DNA of 64,000 bases from JBEKOF01 sp049513975 (GCA_049513975.1 JBEKVM010000006.1:6676-70675), one strand, 5' to 3'. Positions 32,402 through 41,370 are shown, numbered from the stretch's first letter. Made by a program: numbers and translations. The notes: a model not told the origin generated them from the letters alone.

Positions 32402-32755
32402 AGTTTTAGTCGTAAAGGCTCAACAAACACTTGTTATATGACCCAAATTCACCACACTGTGTTCGCCTTGTCAACGGATAAAAACGTCTAAAACTTTAAC
32501 TTTTCCGTTTTTTTGCGTTTAAGTTTATATGTAACTATTTGATAATCAACATATAAGCAATTATCGCGCCAAGTAACATGATTGCGCTTTAATTTTTATT
32601 AAAAAAAGTCCGGCACTCCGTATAGGGGCGTATAGAATGAATGGGGCGTCATAATTGCCCGCAGCGTAGCGCAGGGGCCGGCGGGTGAGTGGGCCACACT
32701 TTCGGGATGCGAATGAGCACCCCGGCTTCCCCGCCGCCCCTGCTAAATTCATTTT
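32402..32755. other. AT-rich intergenic region with long inverted repeat
   Basis: No gene is seen. The left two-thirds are AT-rich (several A and T runs near 32500-32610). GCAGGGGCCGGCGGG at about 32671-32685 is mirrored by CCCCGCCGCCCCTGC at about 32731-32745. The latter lies just beyond the stop of the P63C gene and may act as its terminator. Confidence 0.5.
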
Positions 32756-33742
32756 TCAAGGCAAAGAAGGCGGCAGAAAGTCTAATTCCATTTGATCTCC
32801 GAATTTGTTCGCGATTTTTCGTTCGTAATCCATTCTGTTCCTGGACGATTCCGCCATTTCAAGCACCCGGCCTATGTGAAGCCTCAGCGCCCTGGCCCCA
32901 ATTTCACTGAGAAATTGGAATAGTTTTTTCCTCCTGTCACCACCCCTTGATTTGAGCGCCCTTATTAACTGTAAAATCTTTCCATTGCTTTTAGCCAATG
33001 GATAGTAAATATGCTTAACGGTAAGATGCTTAAAATCCCAAGGTTTTCCCATCGCAGGAATTGGGATTTGATACAACCGATACCACGCCACATAAAGATC
33101 ATTTGGAAACTCCTTATCATATTTCCTGGCCTCTTCCTGGACGTACATCTTGAAAGCAGAGATGACCTCTTCGGCGGTTGGGCTGTAACCAGCAAGAGCG
33201 TAAACAAGTTGCTTAATTCCAGACTTCGCGGAGGCATTAACAATAATGTGAGCCTGAGCCACAACTCGGTCGTAGCGGGCGCCAAGTTTTCCCGCTTCCC
33301 TGGCTTGGAGGATCATTCGGCAGAGGTCAATCAACAAGGTAACATCGAAGCCGTGGATGTCGCCAGGAGGTCGTTCGGCGCCGGGGCTTTCCCATTGGAA
33401 CACAAGGGGTTGCGCGATTTTTGCCCTCAATTCGGCGCCGCCAAGAGAGGACATTGATTCATTGGCTAAAAACCGAGGAAAGGCGTTGCCGCGTGCTGAA
33501 AGCCCCAGAGCGCGCCCCATTCCGCTTTGACTAATTACTGCGGTTTTTTGGGCGTCATCAAGAACGTAACATTCCACATCAATGCCAAATTCCTCTTGGA
33601 AGTTTCCTCTATGCGTTGCCCGGAATGGTCTTCCGCCCCATCTTGCCGCCGCGCCTTTGGTTGCAATTTCTCTTTTTTGTTCATCGGATAAAGCCGCTGC
33701 GCGAGCTTTTCCGCCTTGAGATTGAATTGATTGTTCATTCAT
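32756..33742 (-). CDS. P63C-domain protein
   Basis: A 328-residue soluble protein. Residues 10-37 form a GGKARAAALS...ATKGAAARW motif also seen in the 51-residue island 1 protein. The following region (RATHRGNFQEEFGIDVECYVLDD, FPRFLAN, IHGFDVTLLIDLCRMILQARE, AHIIVNASAKSGIKQLVYALAGY and the aromatic-rich PKEFPNDLYVAWYRLY-type stretch) fits P63C-domain proteins known from phages and mobile DNA, which I think of as antirepressor-like; their function is not established. ATG 33742 lies just after a promoter (TTGCAA, 17 nt, TAGTAT) flanked by three TTGCAA sites. Confidence 0.75.
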   Translation of the reverse strand: MNEQSIQSQGGKARAAALSDEQKREIATKGAAARWGGRPFRATHRGNFQEEFGIDVECYVLDDAQKTAVISQSGMGRALGLSARGNAFPRFLANESMSSLGGAELRAKIAQPLVFQWESPGAERPPGDIHGFDVTLLIDLCRMILQAREAGKLGARYDRVVAQAHIIVNASAKSGIKQLVYALAGYSPTAEEVISAFKMYVQEEARKYDKEFPNDLYVAWYRLYQIPIPAMGKPWDFKHLTVKHIYYPLAKSNGKILQLIRALKSRGGDRRKKLFQFLSEIGARALRLHIGRVLEMAESSRNRMDYERKIANKFGDQMELDFLPPSLP

Positions 33743-33743
33743 G

Positions 33744-33832
33744 TTGCAAGCATACTACTCCATCGGATGCTTTCTTGCAAGGAAAAAATAAATAAAAATA
33801 ATGCTTGCAATATCCGGGGGTGGGTTTATTAT
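33744..33832. promoter_or_regulatory. Divergent promoters with three TTGCAA sites
   Basis: Minus strand: TTGCAA (33780-33775), 17 nt, TAGTAT (33757-33752) reads into the P63C gene. Plus strand: TTGCAA (33805-33810), 16 nt, TATTAT (33827-33832) reads into the transposase leader. A further site lies at 33744-33749. TTGCAA is itself palindromic, and the three copies overlap both -35 boxes, which suggests one regulator controlling both directions. Confidence 0.55.
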
Positions 33833-33865
33833 TCCTCCATGCTCAAGAGAGCGAACATGAAAAAA

Positions 33866-33980
33866 GCCCTGCCGGTGTATCACCACCGGCAGAGCGCAAC
33901 AAAGCGCAGGGTAAGCCGCGCAAGTCGCACATCGTGTAGATGCAGACTTGACAGTACTTCACCCTGCCCGGAAAGGCAAG
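33866..33980 (+). ncRNA. Structured leader of IS1-type transposase (copy B)
   Basis: A 12-bp stem (GCCCTGCCGGTG / CACCGGCAGAGC, one mismatch, six-base loop) is followed by GCGCAACAAAGC. A stem CAAGTC...GACTTG is then enclosed by GCAGGGT...ACCCTGC, and AAAGG precedes the start. Order, stem length, loop length and the GCGCAAC linker match the leader at 15490-15595, while much of the sequence differs. Confidence 0.5.
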
Positions 33981-34949
33981 TTGAAAAATTGTCATTGCTG
34001 CTCTGGCCCGTGCAAAAAGGCGGGTCACTTCAAAAATCGCAACGGTGAGGCGCAACGGTGGGTTTGCCTCAAATGCGGGAAATACTTCTCTGTCCAGCAA
34101 GCATCGTTGGACGGTGTGCGGACTGAAAAGGAGAAGGTCGTTCAAATCGTTAAATTGCTGGCAGAGGGGCTTGGCGTTAGGTCAACGGCCAGGGTGTGCG
34201 AGTGCCGCCCGGAAACCGTCCTAAACGTGCTGGGCGCGGTTGGCGCGGCGTGTGAGCGGTTGCATGACCGTATCGCCCGTAACATCAAAACCGATGCCCT
34301 GCAAATAGACGAACTGTGGGCCAAGGTCGGGTGTTCGCAGAAAAATGCCCCGGAATGGGATGACGAAAGGGGAGATCAATACACGTTTCTGGCCCTTGCC
34401 GCCCGCGAAAAGTTCATCGTCAGCCACCATACCGGAAAGCGGGACAATGCGAATACAGACGTTTTTGTTCAAGACGTTGCCAACCGGGTTTCAGGGCGAG
34501 TCCAGATCACAACGGATGCGTTCGCCCCGTATCCTGACGCCATTCGCCATTACCTGCTTGAGCGGCTGGACTATGCCGTTATGGTAAAACACTTCGCAAC
34601 CCCGCTTGGGCAGGTGGAAGCCAAGAGGCGATATTCACCGGCCCCATTTATCGGCGTCAGCGTCAGGGTGAAAGCGGGCAATCCCCGGCCCGACAGGATT
34701 TGCACCAGCCATGTTGAACGCCAGAATTTGACCGTGAGGCACTTTAACAAGCGGTTTGCCCGGCTTTCTCTGGGATATTCTAAGACGCTCCACAATCACC
34801 GTTACGCCCTTGCCATTTGCATTTGCGCCTATAATTTCTGCAAAGTCCACTCGACAATGGGCTGCACGCCCGCTGTGGCGTTAAAGCTGGCGGGGGAAAC
34901 GTGGACAATCGAAAAACTCATTGAAGAAGCCGCGAAAGATGCAAACTAG
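33981..34949 (+). mobile_element. IS1-family transposase (copy B)
   Basis: A 322-residue single-frame IS1-like transposase read from TTG 33981 (MKNCHCC), which matches the N-terminus of copy A (MNCRCC) and follows an AAAGG ribosome site. A frame opening 11 codons earlier is not supported. The zinc ribbon (CHCC...CLKCG), the helix-turn-helix (VRSTARVCECRPETVLNVL) and the DDE residues (QIDELWAK, TTDAFAPY, SHVERQNLTVRHFNKRF) are present. The protein is clearly diverged from copy A, so the two are different elements rather than recent duplicates. Its 3' end adjoins the glycosyltransferase at 35152. Confidence 0.88.
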
Positions 34950-35151
34950 GCGTACACGACCAGTTTCAGACACACACAACGATTGTGATGGTATTCATAA
35001 ACCAGAAGCGCACGGTAAAGGATTTGCCCGGTTATTCAATCGGAATCTTTTTACCGGAACCCTTCTCCTCCCGGGCCGCGCCAGCGGGCTGCATCGGATA
35101 ATTGTTCCTCGACACCGGGCGGCCGGACTGGTAATACCGTTTGAACACTTG
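34950..35151. other. Junction between transposase and glycosyltransferase
   Basis: No gene is seen. The frame of the downstream glycosyltransferase is open through this segment, but it reads into the transposase in another frame. It could hold the end of the insertion element, though no terminal repeat could be paired. Confidence 0.4.
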
Positions 35152-35910
35152 ATGACAGAACGAGCCGAACATGGCGACAACCAGCCGTCCCGGCGCCCCA
35201 AGCTTGGCGTGGCCGTGCCTCTGGCGAACGAAGAAGACACGATCCATGGCTTCCTGGACCGTGTTTTGGCGCATCTGCAGAGCCATGACCGGATTTACTG
35301 TGTGCTGGACAATGTTTGCAAGGACCGCACCAAGTCCATCGTCTCCGAGCGGTCGGCGCAGGACCCGCGGGTCGTGTTGGTCTGGTCCCCGCAGAACCGC
35401 TGTGTGGTGGATGCCTATTTTGCCGGGTACCGCGCCGCCTTTGACGACGGTTGTGAATGGATCCTTGAGATGGATGGCGGACTGAGCCATTTGCCGGAAC
35501 AGATCCCGGCCTTCCTTGCCGGCATGGAACAGGGCTACGATTACGTGGGTGGCAGCCGTTACCTGCCGGGCGGCTGCCACAAAAGTCCCTGGAGCCGCAT
35601 TTTCGTCAGCAAGGGAGGCACGGTGCTCGCCAGACGGCTGCTGCACGCAAAAATGACCGATATGACCAGCGGGTTTGAGTGTTTCAACCGGCGGGCGATG
35701 CAGATGGTTCTGCAAGCCGGCGTGGCCAGCAAGGCGAACTTCTTCCAGACGGAAATCCGCTGGATGATGCATCAGCTTCGCTGGCTGGAAGTCCCCATTG
35801 CCTATCGGAACACCAATTTCCTCATCGGGCGCAGCAGCATCCGCGAAGCGTTCCGGATTCTCTGGAACCTGCGGCGCGCGGAAAATCAGAAACGGAGAAT
35901 GGCGGCTTGA
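35152..35910 (+). CDS. Glycosyltransferase family 2
   Basis: A 252-residue GT-A enzyme. LGVAVPLANEEDTIHGFLDRVL opens the nucleotide-sugar fold, and ILEMDGGLSHLPEQIPAF carries the acidic metal-binding motif (DGG in place of the usual DAD), followed by YVGGSRYLPGG and MTSGFECFNRRAM. The type resembles dolichol-phosphate-mannose-synthase-like transferases, though no C-terminal membrane helix is seen. ATG 35152 (MTERAEHG) is preferred because the longer frame begins inside the transposase. It is the first gene of the exopolysaccharide locus to the right of island 2, and its own promoter may lie in or be displaced by the insertion. Confidence 0.85.
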   Translation: MTERAEHGDNQPSRRPKLGVAVPLANEEDTIHGFLDRVLAHLQSHDRIYCVLDNVCKDRTKSIVSERSAQDPRVVLVWSPQNRCVVDAYFAGYRAAFDDGCEWILEMDGGLSHLPEQIPAFLAGMEQGYDYVGGSRYLPGGCHKSPWSRIFVSKGGTVLARRLLHAKMTDMTSGFECFNRRAMQMVLQAGVASKANFFQTEIRWMMHQLRWLEVPIAYRNTNFLIGRSSIREAFRILWNLRRAENQKRRMAA

Positions 35911-35972
35911 AGGACATCAGCCACGGTGTGACCTTGTGAAAATGGCCGGGGGCAGGCCTCCCTTTATACACA

Positions 35973-37100
35973 ATGAAAATCGCAAAAGTCAGCATTGTTT
36001 TGACAACCATAAATTCCGGCGACGTTCTTGACGGCTACTGCCAGCAAGCGGAAGCGGAGGACGTTCGCGACCGGCTCAGATTCATCGTCATTCCCGACAG
36101 GAAAACCCCGGAGGAACTTTATAAAAAGTGCGGCCAAGTCAGGAAGGATGGCTTTAACATTCAATGCCCGACCCTTGAGGAACAGGATCGCTATCTAAAA
36201 AAGTTCGGCCCCTTCTCCGCCTTGGTTCCTTACAACTCGGATAACAGGCGCAACATCGGATTTTTAATGGCCCTGGAATCGGGCGACGAGGTGGTGCTGT
36301 CCATTGACGACGATAATTATTGCATCGGGGAGACCTATAAGACTTCATGTCTGGTTTGTGAGAATCCAGTCACGCTTCCGGCCATTCACAGCAGCAATGG
36401 CTGGTTTAACTTTTGCGAGATGCTCAATGTCACACCGGCCTGCCGGTTTTACCCGCGGGGTTTTCCATACCACAAAAGGCATCAAGACCCAAAATTGACT
36501 TTCATCGAGGAAACCGGCCCCGTGCGGATGAACGTTGGATTGTGGTTGCAAGAGCCGGATCTGGATGCAATCGCCTGGCTGGTGGCACCGGTTCGGGCCA
36601 GTGGATTTAAAGGAAAGTCATACCTTTTGGGAAACGACACCTGGGGGCCGATCAACACACAGAACACCGCGCTGCACCGTGATTTAATCGCCTCCTATTA
36701 CTTTGTCCGCATGGGCTATCCCTTGGCTTCGATCCCCATTGACCGATACGGCGACATTTTCAGCGGTTACCTCTCGCAGGCCTGCGTCCGTCACATGGGA
36801 CATCGAATCCGCGTCGGAACGCCTGTGGCGGACCATAAGAGGAATTCGCACAATTATCTGCGGGATTTGACGGCAGAGCTGGCTTGCATCTTGACTTTGG
36901 AACCCTTCACCGAATGGTTGCATGATTTGAAACTGCAAGGCGCAAGCTACCCGGAAACATATTTATCGCTGGCTGAGGCCATAGATCATCAGGTTCAACA
37001 TTTTTCCGGTCAGATTTGGACGGACGCAACCCGCGGATATTTTCATCAAATGACCTATTGTATGCGTCAATGGGTAAGGGCGTGCAGCCTCGTAGGTTAG
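35973..37100 (+). CDS. Glycosyltransferase-like protein resembling reversibly glycosylated polypeptides
   Basis: A 375-residue soluble protein. KVSIVLTTINSGDVLDGYCQQ starts a GT-A-type fold, and NRRNIGFLMALESGDEVVLSIDDDNY carries a DDD metal-binding motif in the context known from the RGP/GT75 family, including plant UDP-arabinopyranose mutases. Later LVAPVRASGFKG and NTQNTALHRDL fit a substrate pocket. If the resemblance holds, it would isomerise or transfer a UDP-pentose, which suits the UDP-xylose genes in the locus. The assignment is by motif memory and could be another GT-A family. It converges on the gene ending at 37110. Confidence 0.6.
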   Translation: MKIAKVSIVLTTINSGDVLDGYCQQAEAEDVRDRLRFIVIPDRKTPEELYKKCGQVRKDGFNIQCPTLEEQDRYLKKFGPFSALVPYNSDNRRNIGFLMALESGDEVVLSIDDDNYCIGETYKTSCLVCENPVTLPAIHSSNGWFNFCEMLNVTPACRFYPRGFPYHKRHQDPKLTFIEETGPVRMNVGLWLQEPDLDAIAWLVAPVRASGFKGKSYLLGNDTWGPINTQNTALHRDLIASYYFVRMGYPLASIPIDRYGDIFSGYLSQACVRHMGHRIRVGTPVADHKRNSHNYLRDLTAELACILTLEPFTEWLHDLKLQGASYPETYLSLAEAIDHQVQHFSGQIWTDATRGYFHQMTYCMRQWVRACSLVG

Positions 37101-37109
37101 CGGCTTGGG

Positions 37110-38627
37110 TCACTCTTTCGATTCTTTCGCCTCCCAGATAATGAACGCCGGGAACGCCGCCACCAGGTGAAAGCCGTGCCCGGAGATGTAGCGCGCCAAC
37201 GCTCCCGAATTGTCGAACAGATCCGGCTTCGAGGCTGCGATCCATTGTGGCGCCGGCCAGCCGGCCAGGGCCTCGGCCGGCGGATTGTTCACCAGGAGCG
37301 CCTTGCCGGGACTGGGCTGGGATTCGCTCAACGGCAGGTGGTAATACCAAGCCCCGAATTTGTCGGCATTCCACCAAACGGTCCGCCGTTCCGACAGAGC
37401 CGCCAAGGCCAATTGCGACGCTCGGCGGTAGTCGTCCTTGGATTGCCCATAGTCGAACCGGACCATCAGCGATGAACACAAGCTCAAGGCCAAAAAGGCC
37501 GTCACCATCGCTTTTCCCTTCCAGCCGGCTTTGCCGGCCAGAACCGCCACCCCGCCGGCCATCCAGAAAAACCAGACCGCCGCCAGCGGCGCGCTGTGCC
37601 GGCCTAACAGGCGGAAGTGGGCCAGCACACCTACCGCCGACAGGAAGGCCCACGGCATGGCAATCACAACTGCCAGGCCGGCCATTTTTCGGCGCGATTG
37701 CCGCCAAAGTTCTTTCAGCCCAAAGCACAAGATGACCGCCAGCGCCGCCGCATAACACAGCAAGCCCGGCGCGTACGGCAACAAGGCACGGATGCCGCCG
37801 GCCCGCAATTCCGTCCGCCCCGGACCCAACCCGCCGAAACCAAACTGTTCATACAGGATAAACAAGGTGGTCCGCCAATCGGTCGTTGCGACCTCCGACC
37901 CGCGGGCGCCCTGGCGGACCGTCCACACATAATAGCAGCCAAGCGCGGCGAGGATCGCCGTCAATAAGAGCCACCCGAACCGGGCCTGCCGCCACCAGCC
38001 GAGCAATCGTTCCGCCGGGAAGAGCAGCCAAGCGGCGCCCAGTGCCGCCGACGCCCAGACCATCCCCAACATGCTGCCGCCGCAAACCGTCAACAATCCA
38101 AACACAAAGACCCAAAGCCACTTTCTTTCCTCCTCCGGCGAACCGGCCACGGCCGCCAGGCGATTGAGAGCGGCGAAGACCAGGAGACTGCCGCCCAATT
38201 GCATCGCATAACTCCGCGCCTCGTTGGCATAGTACCAAACAAACGCGTTGGTGGCGACGACCAGCACGGCGGCCAGACGCCCCCGCCAATGCGGAAAGCT
38301 GACGGCAAAGGCCACCAAGCCCGGCACCAGCCACAGCGTTCCGGCCAGGCGCAGCGCAAATTCCCCGATGCCAAAACACTTCGCGAACGCCCAGATAAAG
38401 ATCGAGTAGAGCGGCATTTGCACTTCGGTCATCCCTGAAGTGGAGATAAAATGCCACCATTGACCGAGGGTCGGGCGGGAAGCCGCGTAGGCCGTGCCCG
38501 CTTCGTCCAGCCAGAAACTGCCCCCCGTCACCGCGGCCAGCGCGAAAAGGACAAAGAAAATCGTCAAGGCCCACGGCCGCAAGAACACCGGGGGAACATT
38601 GGGGTTCATATCCGTCGTTGAAGTCAT
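37110..38627 (-). CDS. GT39-type membrane glycosyltransferase
   Basis: A 505-residue integral membrane protein with about 11 helices. The first periplasmic loop begins with FWLDEAGTAYAA, whose Asp-Glu pair matches the catalytic acidic motif of the protein-mannosyltransferase/ArnT group, and further loops carry HFISTSGMTEVQMPLYSIF. These enzymes use polyprenyl-phosphate sugars outside the cytoplasm. A second Met at 38609 is an alternative start. It is the last gene of a minus-strand unit with two family 2 glycosyltransferases and a WecG-type transferase. Confidence 0.85.
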   Translation of the reverse strand: MTSTTDMNPNVPPVFLRPWALTIFFVLFALAAVTGGSFWLDEAGTAYAASRPTLGQWWHFISTSGMTEVQMPLYSIFIWAFAKCFGIGEFALRLAGTLWLVPGLVAFAVSFPHWRGRLAAVLVVATNAFVWYYANEARSYAMQLGGSLLVFAALNRLAAVAGSPEEERKWLWVFVFGLLTVCGGSMLGMVWASAALGAAWLLFPAERLLGWWRQARFGWLLLTAILAALGCYYVWTVRQGARGSEVATTDWRTTLFILYEQFGFGGLGPGRTELRAGGIRALLPYAPGLLCYAAALAVILCFGLKELWRQSRRKMAGLAVVIAMPWAFLSAVGVLAHFRLLGRHSAPLAAVWFFWMAGGVAVLAGKAGWKGKAMVTAFLALSLCSSLMVRFDYGQSKDDYRRASQLALAALSERRTVWWNADKFGAWYYHLPLSESQPSPGKALLVNNPPAEALAGWPAPQWIAASKPDLFDNSGALARYISGHGFHLVAAFPAFIIWEAKESKE

Positions 38628-38708
38628 GCAACTATTCAGGCAGGGCTTTTCGTTTGGCTTGCAGGCAGAGTGCGGGTCGCGGGGCTGGGAAGCAAGTCAA
38701 AAGCAGTT

Positions 38709-39476
38709 TCATTTCAACGGGTATTTTTTCAGACCGGCCCATTGGCAAAGAATGCGGATGACAAACAACGGATTGTTTTTCAAGTAACGTTTCCAAAGCC
38801 GGCGCGGTTCGCAGCCCAGCCGGAACAGCCATTCCAAGCCGGACCGCCGCATCCAGCGCGGGGCCTGCCGCACCCGCCCCGCATGAAAATCAAAAGCTGC
38901 CCCCACCCCCGCCATCAAAGTCACCTCCACCTGCTCCAGATACTCCGCCATGAATTTCTCCTGTTTGGGCGTGCTCAAACCGACCCACATTACATCTGGC
39001 CGGGCGTCCCGGATCAACTTTTTCAACGCCACCTGTTCCTCCGCGTTTAACGGTCGGAACGGTGGTTCGTAAGTCCCCGCGATTTGCAGCTTGGGAAAAC
39101 GCTGTCCCAACCGCTCCCGCAACGCCTCCGCCGCCCCGTTGGCCCCGCCATAAAAAAAATGCCGGTAACCTTTCTTCTCCGAAAGCTCCAGCACCGCCAG
39201 CATCAAATCCGGCCCATAAACCCGGCCCATCTCTTTGCGCCCCTGCCACCGCCCCACCCAGACCAGCGGCATTCCATCCGGCGTGCAAAGAAAAGCCCGG
39301 TTCAGAATCTGTCGGAAACCCTCGTCCGCTTGCGCCTCTGAAACCCCATGCACCCCCGTGACACAAATGTACCCTTTCTCCCGCCGGTCCAGCGCGCCCG
39401 CAATCGCCGCCAGCGCCAGCTCCATATTGATGGCGCTGATTCCCACGCCCAGGACGTTGACGCGCGGCCCGCTCAC
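38709..39476 (-). CDS. WecG/TagA/CpsF-family glycosyltransferase (GT26)
   Basis: A 255-residue enzyme starting at GTG 39476 (VSGPRVNVLGVGIS). The GTG overlaps the stop of the upstream gene (GTGA), whereas the longer frame from 39569 would overlap it by 97 bases. Family marks are the asparagine/aspartate-containing TPDGMPLVWVGR, MGRVYGPDLM, FYGGANGAAEALRERL and VGLSTPKQEKFM with the terminal RRSGLEWLFRLG. It adds N-acetylmannosaminuronate, N-acetylmannosamine or similar sugars to a lipid-linked intermediate. The C-terminal basic region is typical of membrane association. Confidence 0.92.
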   Translation of the reverse strand: MSGPRVNVLGVGISAINMELALAAIAGALDRREKGYICVTGVHGVSEAQADEGFRQILNRAFLCTPDGMPLVWVGRWQGRKEMGRVYGPDLMLAVLELSEKKGYRHFFYGGANGAAEALRERLGQRFPKLQIAGTYEPPFRPLNAEEQVALKKLIRDARPDVMWVGLSTPKQEKFMAEYLEQVEVTLMAGVGAAFDFHAGRVRQAPRWMRRSGLEWLFRLGCEPRRLWKRYLKNNPLFVIRILCQWAGLKKYPLK

Positions 39477-40480
39477 CCTGCCCCCATGGAAAATCGGCGG
39501 CGAACCTCTGCCGGAGGAATTTTTCTTTGCCGGGCCGTCTGCCGGCGCGCCTCCAAAATCAGCCGCCAATGGCGCGCCGCAAACCCGTAGGCTTTGAGGG
39601 AATGCCGCTCAAAAAGCAGGGCGTAAAAGAAAATTCCCAGTTGCCGCGGAAAAATCCTGAAGAAATCCTTGAGAAAATTGGCGCCGTCCTCATTTTTCAA
39701 CAGCATCAGCAAGTCGTTCTTCACCGCGTGATATTTTATCTCCGGCGGCAATTGTTTGCGCAACGCCAAGCTGCCCGGCCGGAAGACGCGGGGATGCACC
39801 GCCACACAGCGCGGGTCAAACACCGTCTTCCAGCCGCGCAATTGCGCGCGCCAGGAAACATCGTGGTCCTCCTTATGGGCGAAGAACATTTCATCAAAAA
39901 ATTGTCCGTGCAGGGAGACGCTTTGAATCATGGCGCGCCGGTAAAAAGGCAGCGCGCCGTCGCACCCGAACACCTCCCCCTCCGCCAGGCGGGCGGAGGA
40001 AAGCGGATGCCCATGCCAGCGCAACAGGAAACGGCGGCTTTTGGCCACTGTCAGCCCCGCCCCATCAATCAAACAATCCGGCCCGCCGAATCCATTCTGA
40101 AGCAGCAATCCGCAAACCGTCCCCGTGTTTTCATCAGCCCCCATTGGCTTGAGCGCGTTTTCAATATAATCTTCCCGCAGGGTAATGTCAGGATTGACCA
40201 GCAGCACGAACTCGCCGGCGGTTTGCGAGATGACGGCATTGTGCCCCCCGCAAAAGCCGCGGTTCTCCGGGCTGCAAATCACCGGGACACGGCCCTTAAA
40301 CTTTTCCAGCACGGCGACCGTGCCGTCCGTGGACGCATTGTCATAAACGACAATCGCGGCGGGCCGGACGGTCTGCCGCAAAACAGACTGGAGGCAGGCT
40401 GCAATGCAATGGGCATGATTCCAAGTGACAATCGAGACGGTCACATTCGAAGTCTGGTCTAAGCTCTTTTCCACCGGCAC
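39473..40480 (-). CDS. Glycosyltransferase family 2 (rhamnosyltransferase-like)
   Basis: A 335-residue GT-A enzyme. SIVTWNHAHCIAACLQSVLRQT, VYDNASTDGTVAVL and PENRGFCGGHNAVI mark the nucleotide-binding half. LLVNPDITL holds the metal-binding NPD motif, and FFAHKEDHDVSWRAQLRGW the acceptor half with the ED catalytic pair. The GFCGGHN and NPD layout resembles rhamnosyl- and galactofuranosyltransferase-like enzymes. It overlaps the WecG-type gene by four bases and lies 29 bases after another family 2 gene. Confidence 0.9.
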   Translation of the reverse strand: MPVEKSLDQTSNVTVSIVTWNHAHCIAACLQSVLRQTVRPAAIVVYDNASTDGTVAVLEKFKGRVPVICSPENRGFCGGHNAVISQTAGEFVLLVNPDITLREDYIENALKPMGADENTGTVCGLLLQNGFGGPDCLIDGAGLTVAKSRRFLLRWHGHPLSSARLAEGEVFGCDGALPFYRRAMIQSVSLHGQFFDEMFFAHKEDHDVSWRAQLRGWKTVFDPRCVAVHPRVFRPGSLALRKQLPPEIKYHAVKNDLLMLLKNEDGANFLKDFFRIFPRQLGIFFYALLFERHSLKAYGFAARHWRLILEARRQTARQRKIPPAEVRRRFSMGAG

Positions 40481-40509
40481 GTCAAGTTTGCGTCACAATC
40501 CGCAGGTTT

Positions 40510-41370
40510 CTACACCTTGTCCACCCCGCTGTTGGAAGAAAAATTCGTTCGTTCCCGCATGTGCTTCCTCAGAATGAAACGCCCGGGAATCAAATCGCAG
40601 GTGCCGCGGTGGCGAATTTTCTGCCATTGCCGTCTGAGGCGCGCATAAATTCCCGCCGCCTTGCCCAGCAGGCCCGCGGGACACCCGTGCGCCAGCCGCA
40701 ACCGCAGATTTTCGGCTTTCATGTTCCTGGCCACACGCCGGTCGGCGGATTGCCCGGCGGAATGGAAACGATAAGTCGCCAAAAAGGCCGGCAGGTGCCC
40801 GATTTGGCATCCGTTCTGGCCCAATCTCAAGCACAACTCCACATCACAATTATTGAGGAATTCGCGATGTTTGTAGCCGCCCAGCCGGTCATAAATGGCC
40901 TTTCTGAGAAACAAGGTCGGGTGATGCACGTAGCTCATCCCAAATCGCAGCACATCATAGTCAAAAACCGCCTCCTGCCGGCGCATGATTTCCCTGCTCT
41001 CCCCGTCCGTATAAATCACATCGCCAAAAAGACCGTCCCATTCCGGGTGGCTTTCCATGGCTTCGCCCACTTTTTTGAGCGCGTTCTCACAATAGCAGTC
41101 ATCCGCGTTCAGAATGCCGATGATTTCGCCCGTGGAACGTTTGATCCCTTTATTCATCGCGTCATAATGGCCCTCGTCCTTTTCAGAAACCCAAAGCAAA
41201 TGCGGATACTCCTGCAAAATCGCCAGGGAGCCATCCGTCGAACCGCCATCCACGACGATATGCTCCAAATTGGGATAATTTTGCTTCAGGACGCTTGTGA
41301 TCGTCTCCCGAATAGTTGTGGCGCTATTGTAGCTCGGGGTAATTACGGATATTTTTGGAATTTTGGGCAT
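40510..41370 (-). CDS. Glycosyltransferase family 2
   Basis: A 286-residue GT-A enzyme of the WcaA/PgaC-like type. ISVITPSYNSATTIRETITSVL, VDGGSTDGSLAIL, ISEKDEGHYDAMNKGIKRSTGEIIGILNADD (the metal-binding NADD motif) and FLNNCDVELCLRLGQNG are seen. It is probably the first gene of a four-gene minus-strand unit reaching to 37110. The 330-base region upstream separates it from the divergent dehydrogenase gene. Confidence 0.92.
   Translation of the reverse strand: MPKIPKISVITPSYNSATTIRETITSVLKQNYPNLEHIVVDGGSTDGSLAILQEYPHLLWVSEKDEGHYDAMNKGIKRSTGEIIGILNADDCYCENALKKVGEAMESHPEWDGLFGDVIYTDGESREIMRRQEAVFDYDVLRFGMSYVHHPTLFLRKAIYDRLGGYKHREFLNNCDVELCLRLGQNGCQIGHLPAFLATYRFHSAGQSADRRVARNMKAENLRLRLAHGCPAGLLGKAAGIYARLRRQWQKIRHRGTCDLIPGRFILRKHMRERTNFSSNSGVDKV

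Noticed and set aside
34921..35151. 77-residue N-terminal extension of the glycosyltransferase at 35152
   Set aside because: The extension starts within the transposase coding sequence and lacks the fold's features. The conserved start is MTERAEHG.
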